Notes: a model not told the origin generated them from the letters alone. A stretch of 64,000 nt of DNA from Pseudomonas putida (GCA_029953615.1 CP124529.1:5172494-5236493), one strand, 5' to 3'. Shown: positions 44,392-55,229, numbered from the stretch's first letter. Translations and numbers: made by a program.

Positions 44392-45153
44392 TCAGCCGAG
44401 GTCGCCGCCCCCTACCGGCAAGGTCACGCCGGTGATGTACGAGGCTTCGTCGGAAGCGAGGAACAGGATTGCGCCCACCTGCTCGTCGATGCTGCCGTAG
44501 CGGTGCATCAGGCTGCTGTCGAGGGTCTGGTCGACGATCTGCTGGTACCAGCGCCTTTCCTGTTCGGTCTGCTCGGCACTGTTGCGCGGCACGCGCCGCG
44601 GTGGCGCTTCGGTGCCGCCGGGCGCGGTGGCGTTGACACGGATGCCGCGCCTGGCGGTTTCGAAGGCCAGGCACGCAGTCAGCGCGTTGACGCCGCCCTT
44701 GGCCGCGCCGTAAGGCACGCGGTTGACGCCACGGGTGGCGATGGACGAGACGTTGACGATGGCGCCGCTGCCACGTTCGAGCATGTACGGCAGTGCGGCA
44801 TGGCAGCACCACAGGGTGGGGAACAACGAGCGGCGCACTTCGGCTTCGATCTGCTCCACTTCGTAGTGTTCGAAGGGCTTGGCCCAGATAGTGCCACCCA
44901 CGTTGTTGACCAGGATGTCGAGGCGGCCGAACGCTTCAATCGCGCCGGCCATGACCCGGGCGCAGTCGCCATGCTGTTCCAGGTCGGCGGTGAGGGTAAG
45001 CATGCCCTCGCCGGCCAGTTCGTGAACCAGTTCGGAGCGGTCTACCGCGACCACTTGTGCGCCTTCGGCCTTGAGCCGCCAGCACACGCCACGGCCGATG
45101 CCCTGGGCGGCACCGGTGACCAGGGCGACCTTGCCTTGGAATCGGTTGTTCAT
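44392..45153 (-). CDS. benD: Benzoate cis-diol dehydrogenase BenD
   Basis: 253 residues. The second ATG (45153) is 8 nt after GGAG and is preferred over 45159. SDR motifs: TGAAQGIGRG for NAD, NNVGG, Ser in VSSIA, and YGAAKGG with the catalytic Tyr/Lys. It oxidises and decarboxylates 1,2-dihydroxy-cyclohexadiene carboxylate to catechol. A REP pair separates it from benC. Confidence 0.95.
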   Translation of the reverse strand: MNNRFQGKVALVTGAAQGIGRGVCWRLKAEGAQVVAVDRSELVHELAGEGMLTLTADLEQHGDCARVMAGAIEAFGRLDILVNNVGGTIWAKPFEHYEVEQIEAEVRRSLFPTLWCCHAALPYMLERGSGAIVNVSSIATRGVNRVPYGAAKGGVNALTACLAFETARRGIRVNATAPGGTEAPPRRVPRNSAEQTEQERRWYQQIVDQTLDSSLMHRYGSIDEQVGAILFLASDEASYITGVTLPVGGGDLG

Positions 45154-45179
45154 GTCCATCTCTCCGGTTCGCCACAGTT

Positions 45180-45269
45180 CCTGTGGGAGCGGGCGTGCCC
45201 GCGAATGCGTCCGACCAGACAAAGTTGTTGAACCTGCTGGCCTCTTCGCGGGCACGCCCGCTCCCACAA
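45180..45269. repeat. REP pair between benC and benD
   Basis: CCTGTGGGAGCGGGCGTGCC and inverse arms, 26 bp each with a 40-bp loop, inside the transcription unit. Confidence 0.9.
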
Positions 45270-45298
45270 GGTCGGCGTATTGCTTGGGATAAAAGGAA

Positions 45299-46310
<1,012 letters not shown>

Positions 46311-46382
46311 GTTGCACCTCGCGGGCGAGCCTGGCCACGGCGTGTCGCAGGACGCACCGGGCAGCGCTCGCAGTAACCTGGA

Positions 46383-46868
46383 TCAGATGTGGTAGATGTC
46401 GATGACCTGGCGCACGTAGTCGTTCTTCAGCACCACCTTCTTGGCCTTGATCAGCGGTTGTTCGCCGCGCAGGTCGAGGGTATAGAAGCTGGTGCCGAAG
46501 TAGCTGTCGGTGGTCTTGTAGCGGAAGCTCAGGGTGTGCCAGTTGAAGCGCACCTGGCAGCTACCCTCGCCCTGCTCGACGATCTCGATGTTGCTGATGT
46601 TGTGCGAGGTACGGGTGTCGGGCACGGTCGCACTGGAGCGCTCTGTCTTGATGCGGAACACCCGGTCTTCCAGGCCGCCACGGTTGCCGTACCAGATCAG
46701 CGAGATTTCGCTTTGCGGGTCTTCGGTAAGGGTGTCGTCATCGTCCCAGCTCGGCATCCAGAAGCTGGCATCGCTGGCGTACAGTTCCAGCCACTGGTCC
46801 CACTGGGCGTCGTCGAGGTAGCGCGCTTCACGGTAGAGGAAGTCGCGCACGGTTTCATACAGGCTCAT
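46383..46868 (-). CDS. benB: Benzoate 1,2-dioxygenase small subunit
   Basis: 161 residues, ATG 46868 overlapping the benA stop by ATGA. The NTF2-like beta subunit of ring-hydroxylating dioxygenases: [20 protein letters not shown] at the start and [12 protein letters not shown] in the sheet. It stabilises the alpha3-beta3 oxygenase; there are no metal sites. 72 nt separate it from benC. Confidence 0.95.
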   Translation of the reverse strand: MSLYETVRDFLYREARYLDDAQWDQWLELYASDASFWMPSWDDDDTLTEDPQSEISLIWYGNRGGLEDRVFRIKTERSSATVPDTRTSHNISNIEIVEQGEGSCQVRFNWHTLSFRYKTTDSYFGTSFYTLDLRGEQPLIKAKKVVLKNDYVRQVIDIYHI

Positions 46869-48223
46869 TGCACGGCCTCCACGGGGATCAGTTGCTGTTC
46901 GTCCTTCAGCGCCTGGATCATGGTTTCCTGCCAGTACTTGTGCTGCAGCACGAACAGGCCTTCGTCCTCGGTGCGCACGCCGGACAGCAGTGGCTTGAGC
47001 TCGATTTCCCTGGCCGCCTCGTCTGCGCCTTCCACCCAGTGGGCAGCGCCGCGGGACATGTCGTTCCAGCCGGTGCCGCCGCCGTAGCCGGTCTGGCACG
47101 AGCGGAACTCCTCCAGGTCATCCGGGGTGGCCATGCCGCTGACGTTGAAGAAGTCTTCGTACTGGCGAATGCGCTTGGCACGGGCATCGGCGCTCTCGCC
47201 TTTCGGCGCGATGCAGTAGATGGTGATTTCGGTCTTGTTCACCGAAATCGGCCGGGCGATGCGGATCTGCGAACTGAACTGGTCCATCAGGTACACGTTC
47301 GGGTACAGGCACAGGTTGCGCGAGTTCTCGATCATCCAGTCGGCACGGGCCTGGCCGAAGTCTGCGGCCAGTTGGGCACGGCGCTCGTAGGCCGGGCGGT
47401 CCTCGGGGTTGGCCCAGCGGGTCCACAGCAGTAGGTGGCCGTGGTCGAACGAGTAGAAGCCACCACCCTGCTTGGCCCAGGCGCCCGCACTCATGGTCTT
47501 GATCTCGTCACCCGCCTCGCGCTGCTTGCGTTGGTTCTGGGTGGCGGCGTAGTTCCAGTGCACGGAGCTTACGTGGTAGCCGTCGGCGCCGTTCTCGGCG
47601 GTGAGCTTCCAGTTGCCTTCGTAGATGTACGAACTGGCACCGCGCAGCACTTCCAGGCCTTCTGGCGACTGGTCGACGATCATGTCGATGATCCTGGCCG
47701 ATTCGCCCAGGTGCTCGACCAGCGGTTTCACGTTGGCATTCAGGCTGCCGAACAGGAAGCCGCGGTACGACTCGAAGCGCGCGACCTTGGTCAGGTCGTG
47801 GGAGCCGTCGCAATTGAAGCTTTCGGGGTAGCCGGCGTTGCTCGGGTCCTTCACTTTCAGCAACTTGCCGCTGTTGTTGAAGGTCCAGCCGTGGAACGGG
47901 CAGGTATAGCTGGAGCGGTTGCCGCGCTTGTGCCGGCAAAGCATGGCGCCGCGGTGGCTGCAGGCGTTGAGGAAGGCATTGAGCTCACCGTCCTTGTTGC
48001 GCGCGATGAAAATCGGCTGGCGCCCCATGGTCAGGGTGAGGAAGTCGTTTTTCTCAGGGATCTGGCTTTCGTGGGCCAGGTAGATCCAGTTGCCCTCGAA
48101 GATGTGTTTCATCTCCAGGTCGAACAGGCGGGGGTCGGTGAACATCTCGCGCTTGCAGCGGTAGATGCCCTTTTCACGGTCGTCCTCGAGCAAGGCATTG
48201 AGGTAGTCGAATCCCAGGGACAT
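46865..48223 (-). CDS. benA: Benzoate 1,2-dioxygenase large subunit
   Basis: 452 residues. The Rieske centre is CSHRGAMLC and CPFHGWTF (residues about 87-115). The mononuclear iron site includes [12 protein letters not shown], with the bridging Asp before the first His. It adds O2 to benzoate giving the cis-diol carboxylate. First gene of the ben operon, preceded by two BenR boxes. Confidence 0.96.
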   Translation of the reverse strand: MSLGFDYLNALLEDDREKGIYRCKREMFTDPRLFDLEMKHIFEGNWIYLAHESQIPEKNDFLTLTMGRQPIFIARNKDGELNAFLNACSHRGAMLCRHKRGNRSSYTCPFHGWTFNNSGKLLKVKDPSNAGYPESFNCDGSHDLTKVARFESYRGFLFGSLNANVKPLVEHLGESARIIDMIVDQSPEGLEVLRGASSYIYEGNWKLTAENGADGYHVSSVHWNYAATQNQRKQREAGDEIKTMSAGAWAKQGGGFYSFDHGHLLLWTRWANPEDRPAYERRAQLAADFGQARADWMIENSRNLCLYPNVYLMDQFSSQIRIARPISVNKTEITIYCIAPKGESADARAKRIRQYEDFFNVSGMATPDDLEEFRSCQTGYGGGTGWNDMSRGAAHWVEGADEAAREIELKPLLSGVRTEDEGLFVLQHKYWQETMIQALKDEQQLIPVEAVQ

Positions 48224-48286
48224 GGCCAGGGTCTCCCTTGTTATTGTTTAGACCTGGTCAGGTTAGGGGCTGGGATTGGGCGGGAA

Positions 48287-48322
48287 TATCCGGTTTGTGC
48301 GGGGTGATATCCGTTTTGTGCA
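48287..48322 (-). promoter_or_regulatory. Two BenR/XylS-type boxes upstream of benA
   Basis: On the minus strand TGCA-caaaac-GGATA (48322-48308) and CGCA-caaacc-GGATA (48301-48287) match TGCA-N6-GGNTA as direct repeats 21 bp apart, two helical turns. The proximal one has one mismatch. This is where BenR with benzoate should activate the promoter. Confidence 0.85.
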
Positions 48323-48350
48323 GGTTGGGGTGAACAGGTTCAAGGGGCTT

Positions 48351-48432
48351 TTCGCGGGCATGCCCGCTCCCACAGGTACTGTGTAGTCCTGACAGGCTGT
48401 GGAATTCCTGTGGGAGCGGGTTTACCCGCGAA
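48351..48432. repeat. Paired REP palindrome between benR and benA
   Basis: TTCGCGGGCATGCCCGCTCC and a slightly diverged inverse (GGTTTACCC). It should end benR transcripts before the ben promoter. Confidence 0.88.
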
Positions 48433-48446
48433 TGGGCCGGTGCGGT

Positions 48447-49403
48447 TCAGCGGCGGTTACGGAACGTTTCCGAGGGCAATTCGCCAAACTGCTGCCGGTA
48501 CACCTCGGAGAACCGCCCAAGGTGCAGGAAGCCGTAATCCATGGCCAGTTCGGTGACACTGCGTACCGAACAGCTGGGGTCGCTGAGGCAGGCGCGCACC
48601 TGCTCCAGCTTGCGCTGACGCACATAGTGTTTGGGCGTGGTCTGCAAGTGCCGGTCGAACAATGCATACAGCGAGCGCAAGCTCACGCACGCATGCTCTG
48701 CCAGCGCTTCGGCGGTCAGTTCAAGCTTCAGGTTGCGGTCGATGTGGTCGATGATCCGCTCAAGGCTTGCACCCGGCGAACCCAGGCTTTCGCGACGGAT
48801 ATTGGTGCTCATCAGGGTCAGCAGCTTGCTGGCGACGATCTGGCTGTAATGGCCCTGCACCCTGGGTAGTGAATCGCTCACCTCCGCCTCATGGCAAACC
48901 ATGGCCAGCAGGTTCACGAACCCGTCCAGTTCTTCTAGCCGGTAATGGTTGCGCAAGAACCGGACGCCACCCTCGGGCCGGTGCCAGCGCTGTTCATGGC
49001 AAATCGAATCCAGCAACCGGGTCGGCACCTTGAGGATGAACTTCTCGCAGTCTTCCGAGTAAGTCAGGTCAACCGGATCGTCGGGGTTGATAAGCAACAG
49101 CTCGCCGGGCACCAGGTGATGCTCACGCTTGTGCCCGCGCCACAGGCAGTTGCCGTTGAGCAACACCTGCAAGTGATAAATGGTTTCCAGCGCCGGCGAA
49201 GTAACCCGCACGCTGCCGCCATAGCTGATACGGCACAGGTCGAGTTCGGCGAACTTGCGGTGACTGAGGCTGGCCTGGGGATGGGTGCTACGCGACAGAC
49301 CGATGCAATGCTGGCCTACATGCTGGTTGACGTAATCAGACACGGCATAAGGGTCGGCGTGATGAAACACGCTACTGCGCTCGCTCAGCAGGCGGCTTTC
49401 CAT
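48447..49403 (-). CDS. benR: BenR, AraC/XylS-type activator of ben
   Basis: 318 residues from ATG 49403. The N-terminal half binds benzoate in this group (ISYGGSVRVTSP, GNCLWRGHKREHHLVPGELL). The C-terminal 100 residues carry two helix-turn-helix units: ALAEHACVSLRSLYALFDRH and VTELAMDYGFLHLGRFSEVY, the classical AraC signature. XylS of the TOL plasmid is its nearest known relative. It lies upstream of benA on the same strand. Confidence 0.93.
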   Translation of the reverse strand: MESRLLSERSSVFHHADPYAVSDYVNQHVGQHCIGLSRSTHPQASLSHRKFAELDLCRISYGGSVRVTSPALETIYHLQVLLNGNCLWRGHKREHHLVPGELLLINPDDPVDLTYSEDCEKFILKVPTRLLDSICHEQRWHRPEGGVRFLRNHYRLEELDGFVNLLAMVCHEAEVSDSLPRVQGHYSQIVASKLLTLMSTNIRRESLGSPGASLERIIDHIDRNLKLELTAEALAEHACVSLRSLYALFDRHLQTTPKHYVRQRKLEQVRACLSDPSCSVRSVTELAMDYGFLHLGRFSEVYRQQFGELPSETFRNRR

Positions 49404-49643
49404 AGGCAAGGCACTCGGTATCGTTATTGTTCTGGTCGCCGCGTCCTACGGCCTTGTGGGCTGTGGCTGCGGTCGTCACGGTCATTCTATCGAGCCGGCT
49501 GCGGGTCGCGGGGGCAGGCGACAACCGGTGGATGGGCACACTTAAGCAAAAAGGCGGGATTCGGGCAATGCGGCCTTTGGAATGGATGGGCGAATGGCGG
49601 ACAGGATAGCCAGGGGCTGTGTTCGTTTATCGAACGGTATTTT
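49404..49643. other. benR upstream region
   Basis: About 240 bp without a gene. It must carry the benR promoter. I see no box, RNA or repeat in it. Confidence 0.3.
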
Positions 49644-49740
49644 CCTGTGCTGGCCTCTTCGCGGGCGCGCCCGCTCCCACAGGTTGAAGCAGCGGTGATC
49701 CCTGTGGGAGCGGGCGTGCCCGCGAAGAGGCCAGCACAGG
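49644..49740. repeat. Paired REP palindrome, 40-bp arms
   Basis: CCTGTGCTGGCCTCTTCGCG to its inverse copy at 49701-49740, nearly perfect. Confidence 0.92.
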
Positions 49741-49759
49741 CAACCCGCAACCGCTCACT

Positions 49760-50491
49760 TCACTGTACAGGCAGGAAGTTCATCAACAGCAGGCTTTGTG
49801 CGTAATTCAAACCAATGCGCCGATAACGCTCATCCAGCAATTCCGCCAGCAAGTCCAGCCGAGCCACGATCTTGCCGAACTCCACCGCAAAACTCAGGTT
49901 GCTGCCCTCTTCCGAGATTTCGTTGGAGAACAACAGGAGCACCCCATTGGCATCCTGCCGCTGGCTGAGCATCCAGGTAGCCTTCTCGATATTGCGCGCC
50001 GCATTGTTGACGAACAGCGGGTCGATGGTATCGGTCATGTAGAACTCGGTACGGCCGCCGTGCGCGGTGATCAGCATGCTGCCGATGGCGTAGATGAAGG
50101 CGCCGACCCGGTCGCCGCGAAACTCGGGGCTCAGGGCGTAGCTCAAGGCTGCAAGATCGCGACGGTTGCCCAATTGCGGCAAGGGCTGGCGTTGTTCGAT
50201 GGCGATACGGATCTGCCGCTCGGCAGTGGCAGCGTCCACGTAACCGGACAGCTTCCACTGGTTGGGGTTGCGCAGGTACAGCTTGTTCATCAGCAGGTAC
50301 AAGCTCTGCAGGTTGTCGCGCATGGACAGCGTGGCCATGCGGTCGACGCTGGTCTGGAACAGCTCGCTGGGCTTGCCGTTGCCGAACTGATCGAGCATGT
50401 CACGGCCCTGCTGCTGGGTACAGGCGCACAGGCATGTGAGGGTGCCTGCCAGCAGCAGGCGAGAGAAGGCATTCGGTTTGCTTGCAACCAT
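49760..50491 (-). CDS. Lipoprotein of unknown function
   Basis: 243 residues from ATG 50491. The signal LLLAGTLTCLCAC ends in lipobox LCAC, so it is lipid-anchored. The mature helical chain (DNLQSLYLLMNKLYLRNPNQ; IGSMLITAHGGRTEFYMTDT) is without known motifs. No operon partner is adjacent; REP pairs lie on both sides. It may be a conserved Pseudomonas envelope protein. Confidence 0.78.
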   Translation of the reverse strand: MVASKPNAFSRLLLAGTLTCLCACTQQQGRDMLDQFGNGKPSELFQTSVDRMATLSMRDNLQSLYLLMNKLYLRNPNQWKLSGYVDAATAERQIRIAIEQRQPLPQLGNRRDLAALSYALSPEFRGDRVGAFIYAIGSMLITAHGGRTEFYMTDTIDPLFVNNAARNIEKATWMLSQRQDANGVLLLFSNEISEEGSNLSFAVEFGKIVARLDLLAELLDERYRRIGLNYAQSLLLMNFLPVQ

Positions 50492-50600
50492 CGGCACCGG
50501 GTCGATATTCGGCGGCCGCACCGGGGATCAGAGCGGCCTGGCCAAGCATAGAGCCCGGAAACGGGAAAAAGTGCGGTGGTTGGAGAGGATGGATAGCGGT

Positions 50601-50700
50601 GCCGGCCTTTTCGCGGGCTTGCCCGCTCCCACAGACTCACCACAGATGTCAAGAACTGTGGGGTCCCTGTGGGAGCGGGCAAGCCCGCGAAGAGGCCGGC
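50601..50700. repeat. Paired REP palindrome
   Basis: GCCGGCCTTTTCGCGGGCTT and its inverse, with one mismatch near the base (CTTTT against AAGAG). Confidence 0.9.
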
Positions 50701-50716
50701 ACAGGCAACACATGAA

Positions 50717-51508
50717 TCACATGGCGTGCCGCAACATCTCCACCATCTGTGCATGCAGCGCCGGGTCACCACAGGCCACCACGCACCCGCCATTCTGCGC
50801 GCTGCTGCCATCCCACGCGGTGATAACCCCTCCCGCGCCTTCGATGATCGGCATCAGTGCCTGCACGTCATACGGCTGCAGGCTGGCCTCGACGATCACG
50901 TCGACAAACCCGGAAGCCAGCATGCAGTAGGCATAGCAGTCGCCACCGTAGCGCATCAGCCGCGCCTTGCCGGCAACAGCCTCGAAGGCTGCCTTGCGCG
51001 CGGAGGTATCGAACATGTCCGGCGTGGTGCACATCAGCGTGGCCGAGGCCAGGTCGGCGCAGGCGCGGGTCTTCAGCGGCATACCGCTGCGCCAGGCACC
51101 TTCCGGCGTGCCGACAAAGCGCTCGCCGGTAAACGGCTGGTTCATCACCCCGACCACCGGGCGTGTACCGTCGTTCAGCGCAATCAACGTGCCCCACAGC
51201 GGCAGGCCGGTGATGAAGGCACGGGTGCCGTCGATCGGGTCCAGCACCCAGGTCAGCGGGCTGCTGCCGACTGCCACACCGCCTTCTTCGCCAAGAATGC
51301 CATGCTCGGGATAGCGGGCCTGGATCAGCGCGCGCATGGCGTCCTCGGCGGCCTTGTCAGCCACGGTTACCGGGTCGTACAGGCGCCCACCCTTGTCCTC
51401 GACGTCCAGGCTGGCGCGAAAATATGGCTTGATCGCCACGGCAGCGGCATCGGCCAGCTGCTCGGCGAAGGCGCGGAATTCGCCGATCTGTTCAGCACTC
51501 AGGGACAT
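50717..51508 (-). CDS. Inositol-phosphatase family, HisN-like histidinol phosphatase
   Basis: 263 residues. Mg2+ motifs: GEEGG, WVLDPIDGTRAFITG, and the late YDVQALMPIIEGAGG with the catalytic Asp. The FITG form after DGTR is usual for HisN-type enzymes that cleave L-histidinol phosphate, though IMPase specificity is hard to read. It is monocistronic and divergent from the stress protein gene. Confidence 0.85.
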   Translation of the reverse strand: MSLSAEQIGEFRAFAEQLADAAAVAIKPYFRASLDVEDKGGRLYDPVTVADKAAEDAMRALIQARYPEHGILGEEGGVAVGSSPLTWVLDPIDGTRAFITGLPLWGTLIALNDGTRPVVGVMNQPFTGERFVGTPEGAWRSGMPLKTRACADLASATLMCTTPDMFDTSARKAAFEAVAGKARLMRYGGDCYAYCMLASGFVDVIVEASLQPYDVQALMPIIEGAGGVITAWDGSSAQNGGCVVACGDPALHAQMVEMLRHAM

Positions 51509-51655
51509 GGGGCGGGCCTCGTGAAAATGATGGGGCCCGCATCATACCCGACACGTCGTGCCGCGCCAGCATCCGTCAGGTGCTCATGCCGCCCTGCGCG
51601 GTCTAGACTGAACAAGACCAAGTCACCGGGGGGCTGCCACACGTGGAGGTGTGAG

Positions 51656-52546
51656 ATGAGCCAGTTCAAGCGTCTGTTCGTCATGCTCGGCCCGCAGATG
51701 CGCCACACGCCGGCGCTGCAACGCGCTGCGGCGCTGGCGGAATCCAGCGGGGCCTTGCTGGATATCAATGTGTTCGTCGACGATGTCGACACCTTCGGCC
51801 TGATGAGCGATAGCCGCGAGCGTGAACGGCTGCTCAGCGACAACCGCCAATGGCTGGCGGACGAAGCCGAACAGCTGACAAATGCCGGCCTGGATGTATC
51901 TACCGAATTGCTGCTGACCCGCGACCCGCTGCGCAGCGTGCTGGAGCGGGTCGAACAGCTGGGTTGCGACCTGCTGATCAAGGACGTGCAGCACGAACCG
52001 GTGCTCAAGCGCCTGCTGGTAACGCCCCTGGACTGGCAGTTGCTCAAGGACAGCCCGGTCGCCGTGCACCTGGTCAGTGATATCCGCCTGCCCCTGCCGC
52101 GGCAGATTGCCGCCGCGGTGGACCTGAACAGCCATGGCGCTGGCGAGCACCTGGACGAGCAGGTCATCCACTGCGCCCATGCCCTGGCCCTGCAGTGCAA
52201 TGCCGAGCTGCACCTGCTGCACGTGTGCGACGCGGCCAAGACCCACATTGCCGACTTCGGTGCCGGTACGGTGACCATGCCCGGCTTCGATGTCAGCGTG
52301 CGGACCGCGCAGCGGGCAGCGTTCAACCGGCTGGGCGACCAGCATCAGATCCCGCTGGAACGCAGGCACTTCCTGGAAGGGGCCGCGATCAAGGCCATTG
52401 CCCAGTTCGTCGGCCACAGCCGGGCGGATGTGATAGTGATGGGCAGCCATCGGCATGACACCCTGCAGACGTTCCTGGGCGGGACCACCGCGCATGTGCT
52501 GGAGCATCCGCTGTGCAATGTGCTGGCGATCAAGGCGGTTCGTTGA
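51656..52546 (+). CDS. Tandem universal stress protein
   Basis: 296 residues; ATG 51656 has GGAGG 6-8 nt ahead. Two UspA domains in tandem: residues 1-140 (degenerate) and 145-296, the second ending with the ATP-binding type motif VMGSHRHDTLQTFLGGTTAH. UspE-like. It binds ATP or AMP and supports survival under stress. The divergent neighbour is unrelated. Confidence 0.88.
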   Translation: MSQFKRLFVMLGPQMRHTPALQRAAALAESSGALLDINVFVDDVDTFGLMSDSRERERLLSDNRQWLADEAEQLTNAGLDVSTELLLTRDPLRSVLERVEQLGCDLLIKDVQHEPVLKRLLVTPLDWQLLKDSPVAVHLVSDIRLPLPRQIAAAVDLNSHGAGEHLDEQVIHCAHALALQCNAELHLLHVCDAAKTHIADFGAGTVTMPGFDVSVRTAQRAAFNRLGDQHQIPLERRHFLEGAAIKAIAQFVGHSRADVIVMGSHRHDTLQTFLGGTTAHVLEHPLCNVLAIKAVR

Positions 52547-52571
52547 GAGCTGCTGCCCCTGAACTGGCCTA

Positions 52572-52652
52572 TTCGCGGGCTCGCCCGCTCCCACAGGTTC
52601 GTCACAGGCTCAGGATTTGTGCATGACCTGTGGGAGCGGGCGTGCCCGCGAA
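52572..52652. repeat. Paired REP palindrome
   Basis: TTCGCGGGCTCGCCCGCTCC and an inverse copy after the stress protein gene. Confidence 0.9.
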
Positions 52653-52714
52653 GAATCCAGCACAAATTCCACGTGGTATCTGGCACACCAGTGCCACACA
52701 AAAAGAATGCATTT

Positions 52715-52733
52715 GATAATGATTCGTAGTAGT
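52715..52733 (+). promoter_or_regulatory. Fur box
   Basis: GATAATGATTCGTAGTAGT matches 12 of 19 positions of the Fur consensus (first nine exact), 55 nt before the receptor start. Confidence 0.65.
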
Positions 52734-52788
52734 TTTTCGGCGTTTATCCACCCTACCCTCAGCGCCCTACTCCAGGATCGTACCGTCG

Positions 52789-54927
52789 ATGCGTCGCACG
52801 TTCGTTTCGCTTTGTGTGCTTCATGCTGTCTCCCCGCTGGTCTTTGCCGAGCCTGAACCGCTCAGCGAACCCGCCCAGATCGAACTTCAGGCCCTGAACA
52901 TTACCAGCAGCGCCGACAGCGAACGTGCCGATGGCCCGGTCGAGGGCTACAAGGCTACCCGTTCGGCCAGCGCCACCCGCACCGACACCGCCCTGCACGA
53001 GACCCCGCAATCGGTCAGCGTGGTGCCCAAGGATGTTCTGCAAGACACCGGCGCCACGCGCCTTCAGGACGGCCTGGACTACGCCGGAGGTGTCGGCCGC
53101 GCCAACAACTTCGGCGGCCAGGGCCTGACCAGCTTCACCGTGCGTGGCTTCACCACCGGCGAATTCTACCGCAACGGTTTTCCGATCAACCGTGGCTACC
53201 CCAATGCGCCCGATGCCAACACTGTCGAGCGCCTTGAAGTGATCCGTGGGCCGGCCAGCAGCCTGTACGGCCGTGGCGACCCCGGCGGCACCTTCAACGT
53301 GGTCAGCAAGCAGCCGCTGCCAGAGTCCAAGGTCACCCTGGGCAGCCAGTTCGATGACCAGGGCATGCACCGCGCGACCCTGGATGCTACCGGGCCGCTG
53401 AACCAGGATGGCTCGCTGGCCTATCGCCTGAACCTGCTGGGCGAAGGTGGCGAGAGCTTCCGCGACGATGTGGAAAGCGAGCGCTATGATGTGGCGCCAG
53501 TGCTCAGCTGGCAGGTCAACGACAGCACCAGGATCGTCTTCGAAGGCGATTTCATGCGCAACAACCATCCGCTGGACCGCGGCCTGACCCGCTACCCGAC
53601 CCAGACCGGCAGCGCCTCGCGTGACACTTACATCTGGGAAAAAGGCAGCGACAACCTACTGCACAACGACAACAACATGGCGCAGGTGCGCTTCGAGCAC
53701 CTGCTCAACGACAACTGGACGCTGGGCGGTGGGTTCCAGTTCCTGGATGGTTCGCTCAAGGGTAATGCGGTCGAAGCCAACAAAGCACCTGCAGACGGCC
53801 GCACCCTGGAACGTAACTTCAACTACCGCAAGCTGGAGTGGACCGACCGCGACTGGCAACTGAACCTGACCGGGCATTTCGATACCGGAGCGTTCAGCCA
53901 TACCTTGCTGACCGGCGTCGAATACGAGAACTACGACTACAACTCGATTATCCAACGCTCCTCCGCTGCTGATGGCACCTACCCCATCGACATCTACAAC
54001 CCAGTCCTTGGCCAGACTCGACCTGCGCTCACCCGCACCACCACCTGGGACAAGGAAAACCTGCAGACCTGGGCCTTCTTCATCCAAGACCAGGTGGCCC
54101 TGACCGAGCGCCTGAAGGCGCTGGCGGGAGTGCGCTTCGAACGTTTCGAGCATGACTACGACGACAAGCTGCCGACCAACCGCGACTTCAACAAGGCCGA
54201 AAACGGCGTCACTCCGCGCTTCGGCCTGATCTACGACCTGAGTGACACCGTGGCGGTCTATGCCAACACCGCGCGCTCGTTCAAGCCCAACACCGGCACG
54301 CCTGCCAGCGGCGGCGGTGGCTTTGACCCGGAAAAAGGCAAGTCCTACGAGCTGGGCATGAAATGGGAGGCGCTCGACCGCCAACTCAGCATCGATGCCG
54401 CGATCTACCATATCGTCAAGGAAAACGTACTGGCCAACGACCCGAACGACACCACCAACACCTACAAAATCGCCGCCGGCGAGGTGCGCAGCCGTGGTCT
54501 GGACATCAACATCGCTGGCAATCTGACACCGGAGTGGCGCGTGATTGGTGGTTATGCCTACGTAGACGCCGAAGTGACCAAGGATACGACCCTGCCCAAG
54601 GGCACGCGCCTGGCCAACATCCCGCGCAACAGCTTCAGCCTGCTGAACACGTACGAGTTCCAGGATGGCCTGGCCAAAGGGCTGGGGTTGGGGGTTGGGG
54701 TGAAGTACGTGGATGATCGCGCCGGCCAGACGGCAGCCACGACCTACACCATGGAGCGCTACAGCGTGGTGGACCTGCTGAGTTACTACAAGGTCAACGA
54801 ACACGTGCGGTTGAACCTGGACGTGAAGAACGTGTTCAACAAGGGCTATGATGAGGGGGCGTTCAACAACTACGTCTACCCGGGGGCACCGCGCACGGTG
54901 CAGGCCGGGGTTTCCTATACCTTCTGA
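52789..54927 (+). CDS. TonB-dependent siderophore receptor
   Basis: 712 residues with a signal peptide (MRRTFVSLCVLHAVSPLVFA). The plug domain shows TPQSVSVVPKDVLQDTGATR, VRGFTTGEFYRNGFPINRG and VERLEVIRGPASSLYGRGDP; the 22-strand barrel ends in VSYTF. There is no N-terminal signalling domain, so it does not sense through an anti-sigma factor. A Fur box upstream indicates iron repression. The siderophore is unknown; ferrioxamine-type receptors look similar. Confidence 0.92.
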   Translation: MRRTFVSLCVLHAVSPLVFAEPEPLSEPAQIELQALNITSSADSERADGPVEGYKATRSASATRTDTALHETPQSVSVVPKDVLQDTGATRLQDGLDYAGGVGRANNFGGQGLTSFTVRGFTTGEFYRNGFPINRGYPNAPDANTVERLEVIRGPASSLYGRGDPGGTFNVVSKQPLPESKVTLGSQFDDQGMHRATLDATGPLNQDGSLAYRLNLLGEGGESFRDDVESERYDVAPVLSWQVNDSTRIVFEGDFMRNNHPLDRGLTRYPTQTGSASRDTYIWEKGSDNLLHNDNNMAQVRFEHLLNDNWTLGGGFQFLDGSLKGNAVEANKAPADGRTLERNFNYRKLEWTDRDWQLNLTGHFDTGAFSHTLLTGVEYENYDYNSIIQRSSAADGTYPIDIYNPVLGQTRPALTRTTTWDKENLQTWAFFIQDQVALTERLKALAGVRFERFEHDYDDKLPTNRDFNKAENGVTPRFGLIYDLSDTVAVYANTARSFKPNTGTPASGGGGFDPEKGKSYELGMKWEALDRQLSIDAAIYHIVKENVLANDPNDTTNTYKIAAGEVRSRGLDINIAGNLTPEWRVIGGYAYVDAEVTKDTTLPKGTRLANIPRNSFSLLNTYEFQDGLAKGLGLGVGVKYVDDRAGQTAATTYTMERYSVVDLLSYYKVNEHVRLNLDVKNVFNKGYDEGAFNNYVYPGAPRTVQAGVSYTF

Positions 54928-54943
54928 ATTGCTGGGCTGCTTT

Positions 54944-54972
54944 GCAGCCCATCGCGACACAAGGCCGCTCCT
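54944..54972. repeat. Left half of a REP pair split by the IS110 element
   Basis: GCTTTGCAGCCCATCGCGAC then ACAAGGCCGCTCCT up to the insertion point. The right half continues at 56243 (ACAAGGAAACCGCG) with the inverse REP unit 56261-56306. Confidence 0.9.
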
Positions 54973-54994
54973 TGTATGTTGTGTCTGGCCTAGC

Positions 54995-55165
54995 GGGAGA
55001 GGTTATTCTCGTCGGGCTGAAGAAGCACTTCCGGGGAGGCCGATCGCTCCTGAAGGCAGGTATTGCCCCTGACCTTGTATGTAGAGAGGCCCCCCGCCTC
55101 ATTGCCCACTGCGAAGAGTATCGAGAAGCCGACAAGTCGGACTTCGCATTACAAGGTTGCAGCAG
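54995..55165 (+). ncRNA. Predicted bridge RNA of the IS110 element
   Basis: Read from the sequence: a 5' hairpin GAGA-ggttat-TCTC at 54997-55010. A first loop is closed by 55033-55041 pairing with 55088-55095. Inside it CGCTCCT (55045-55051) equals the left target and CCTTGTA (55073-55079) is complementary to the right target TACAAGG. A second loop is closed by 55109-55114 with 55157-55162. In it AGAGTATC (55115-55122) equals the element's right end and TACAAG (55150-55155) is complementary to CTTGTA at the joined left end. This is the architecture of IS621 bridge RNAs. RNA boundaries are not determined. Confidence 0.75.
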
Positions 55166-55229
55166 CATGAAGTTCGAGGTCGGGGAACCGGAGGCCATTG
55201 TTACCTAACTCGCTTGGGAGAGGGAAGGA

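Noticed and set aside
54942..55208. 88-codon frame over the left end of the IS110 element
   Set aside because: It starts in the REP, crosses the insertion point and covers the structured RNA, so it is not a gene.
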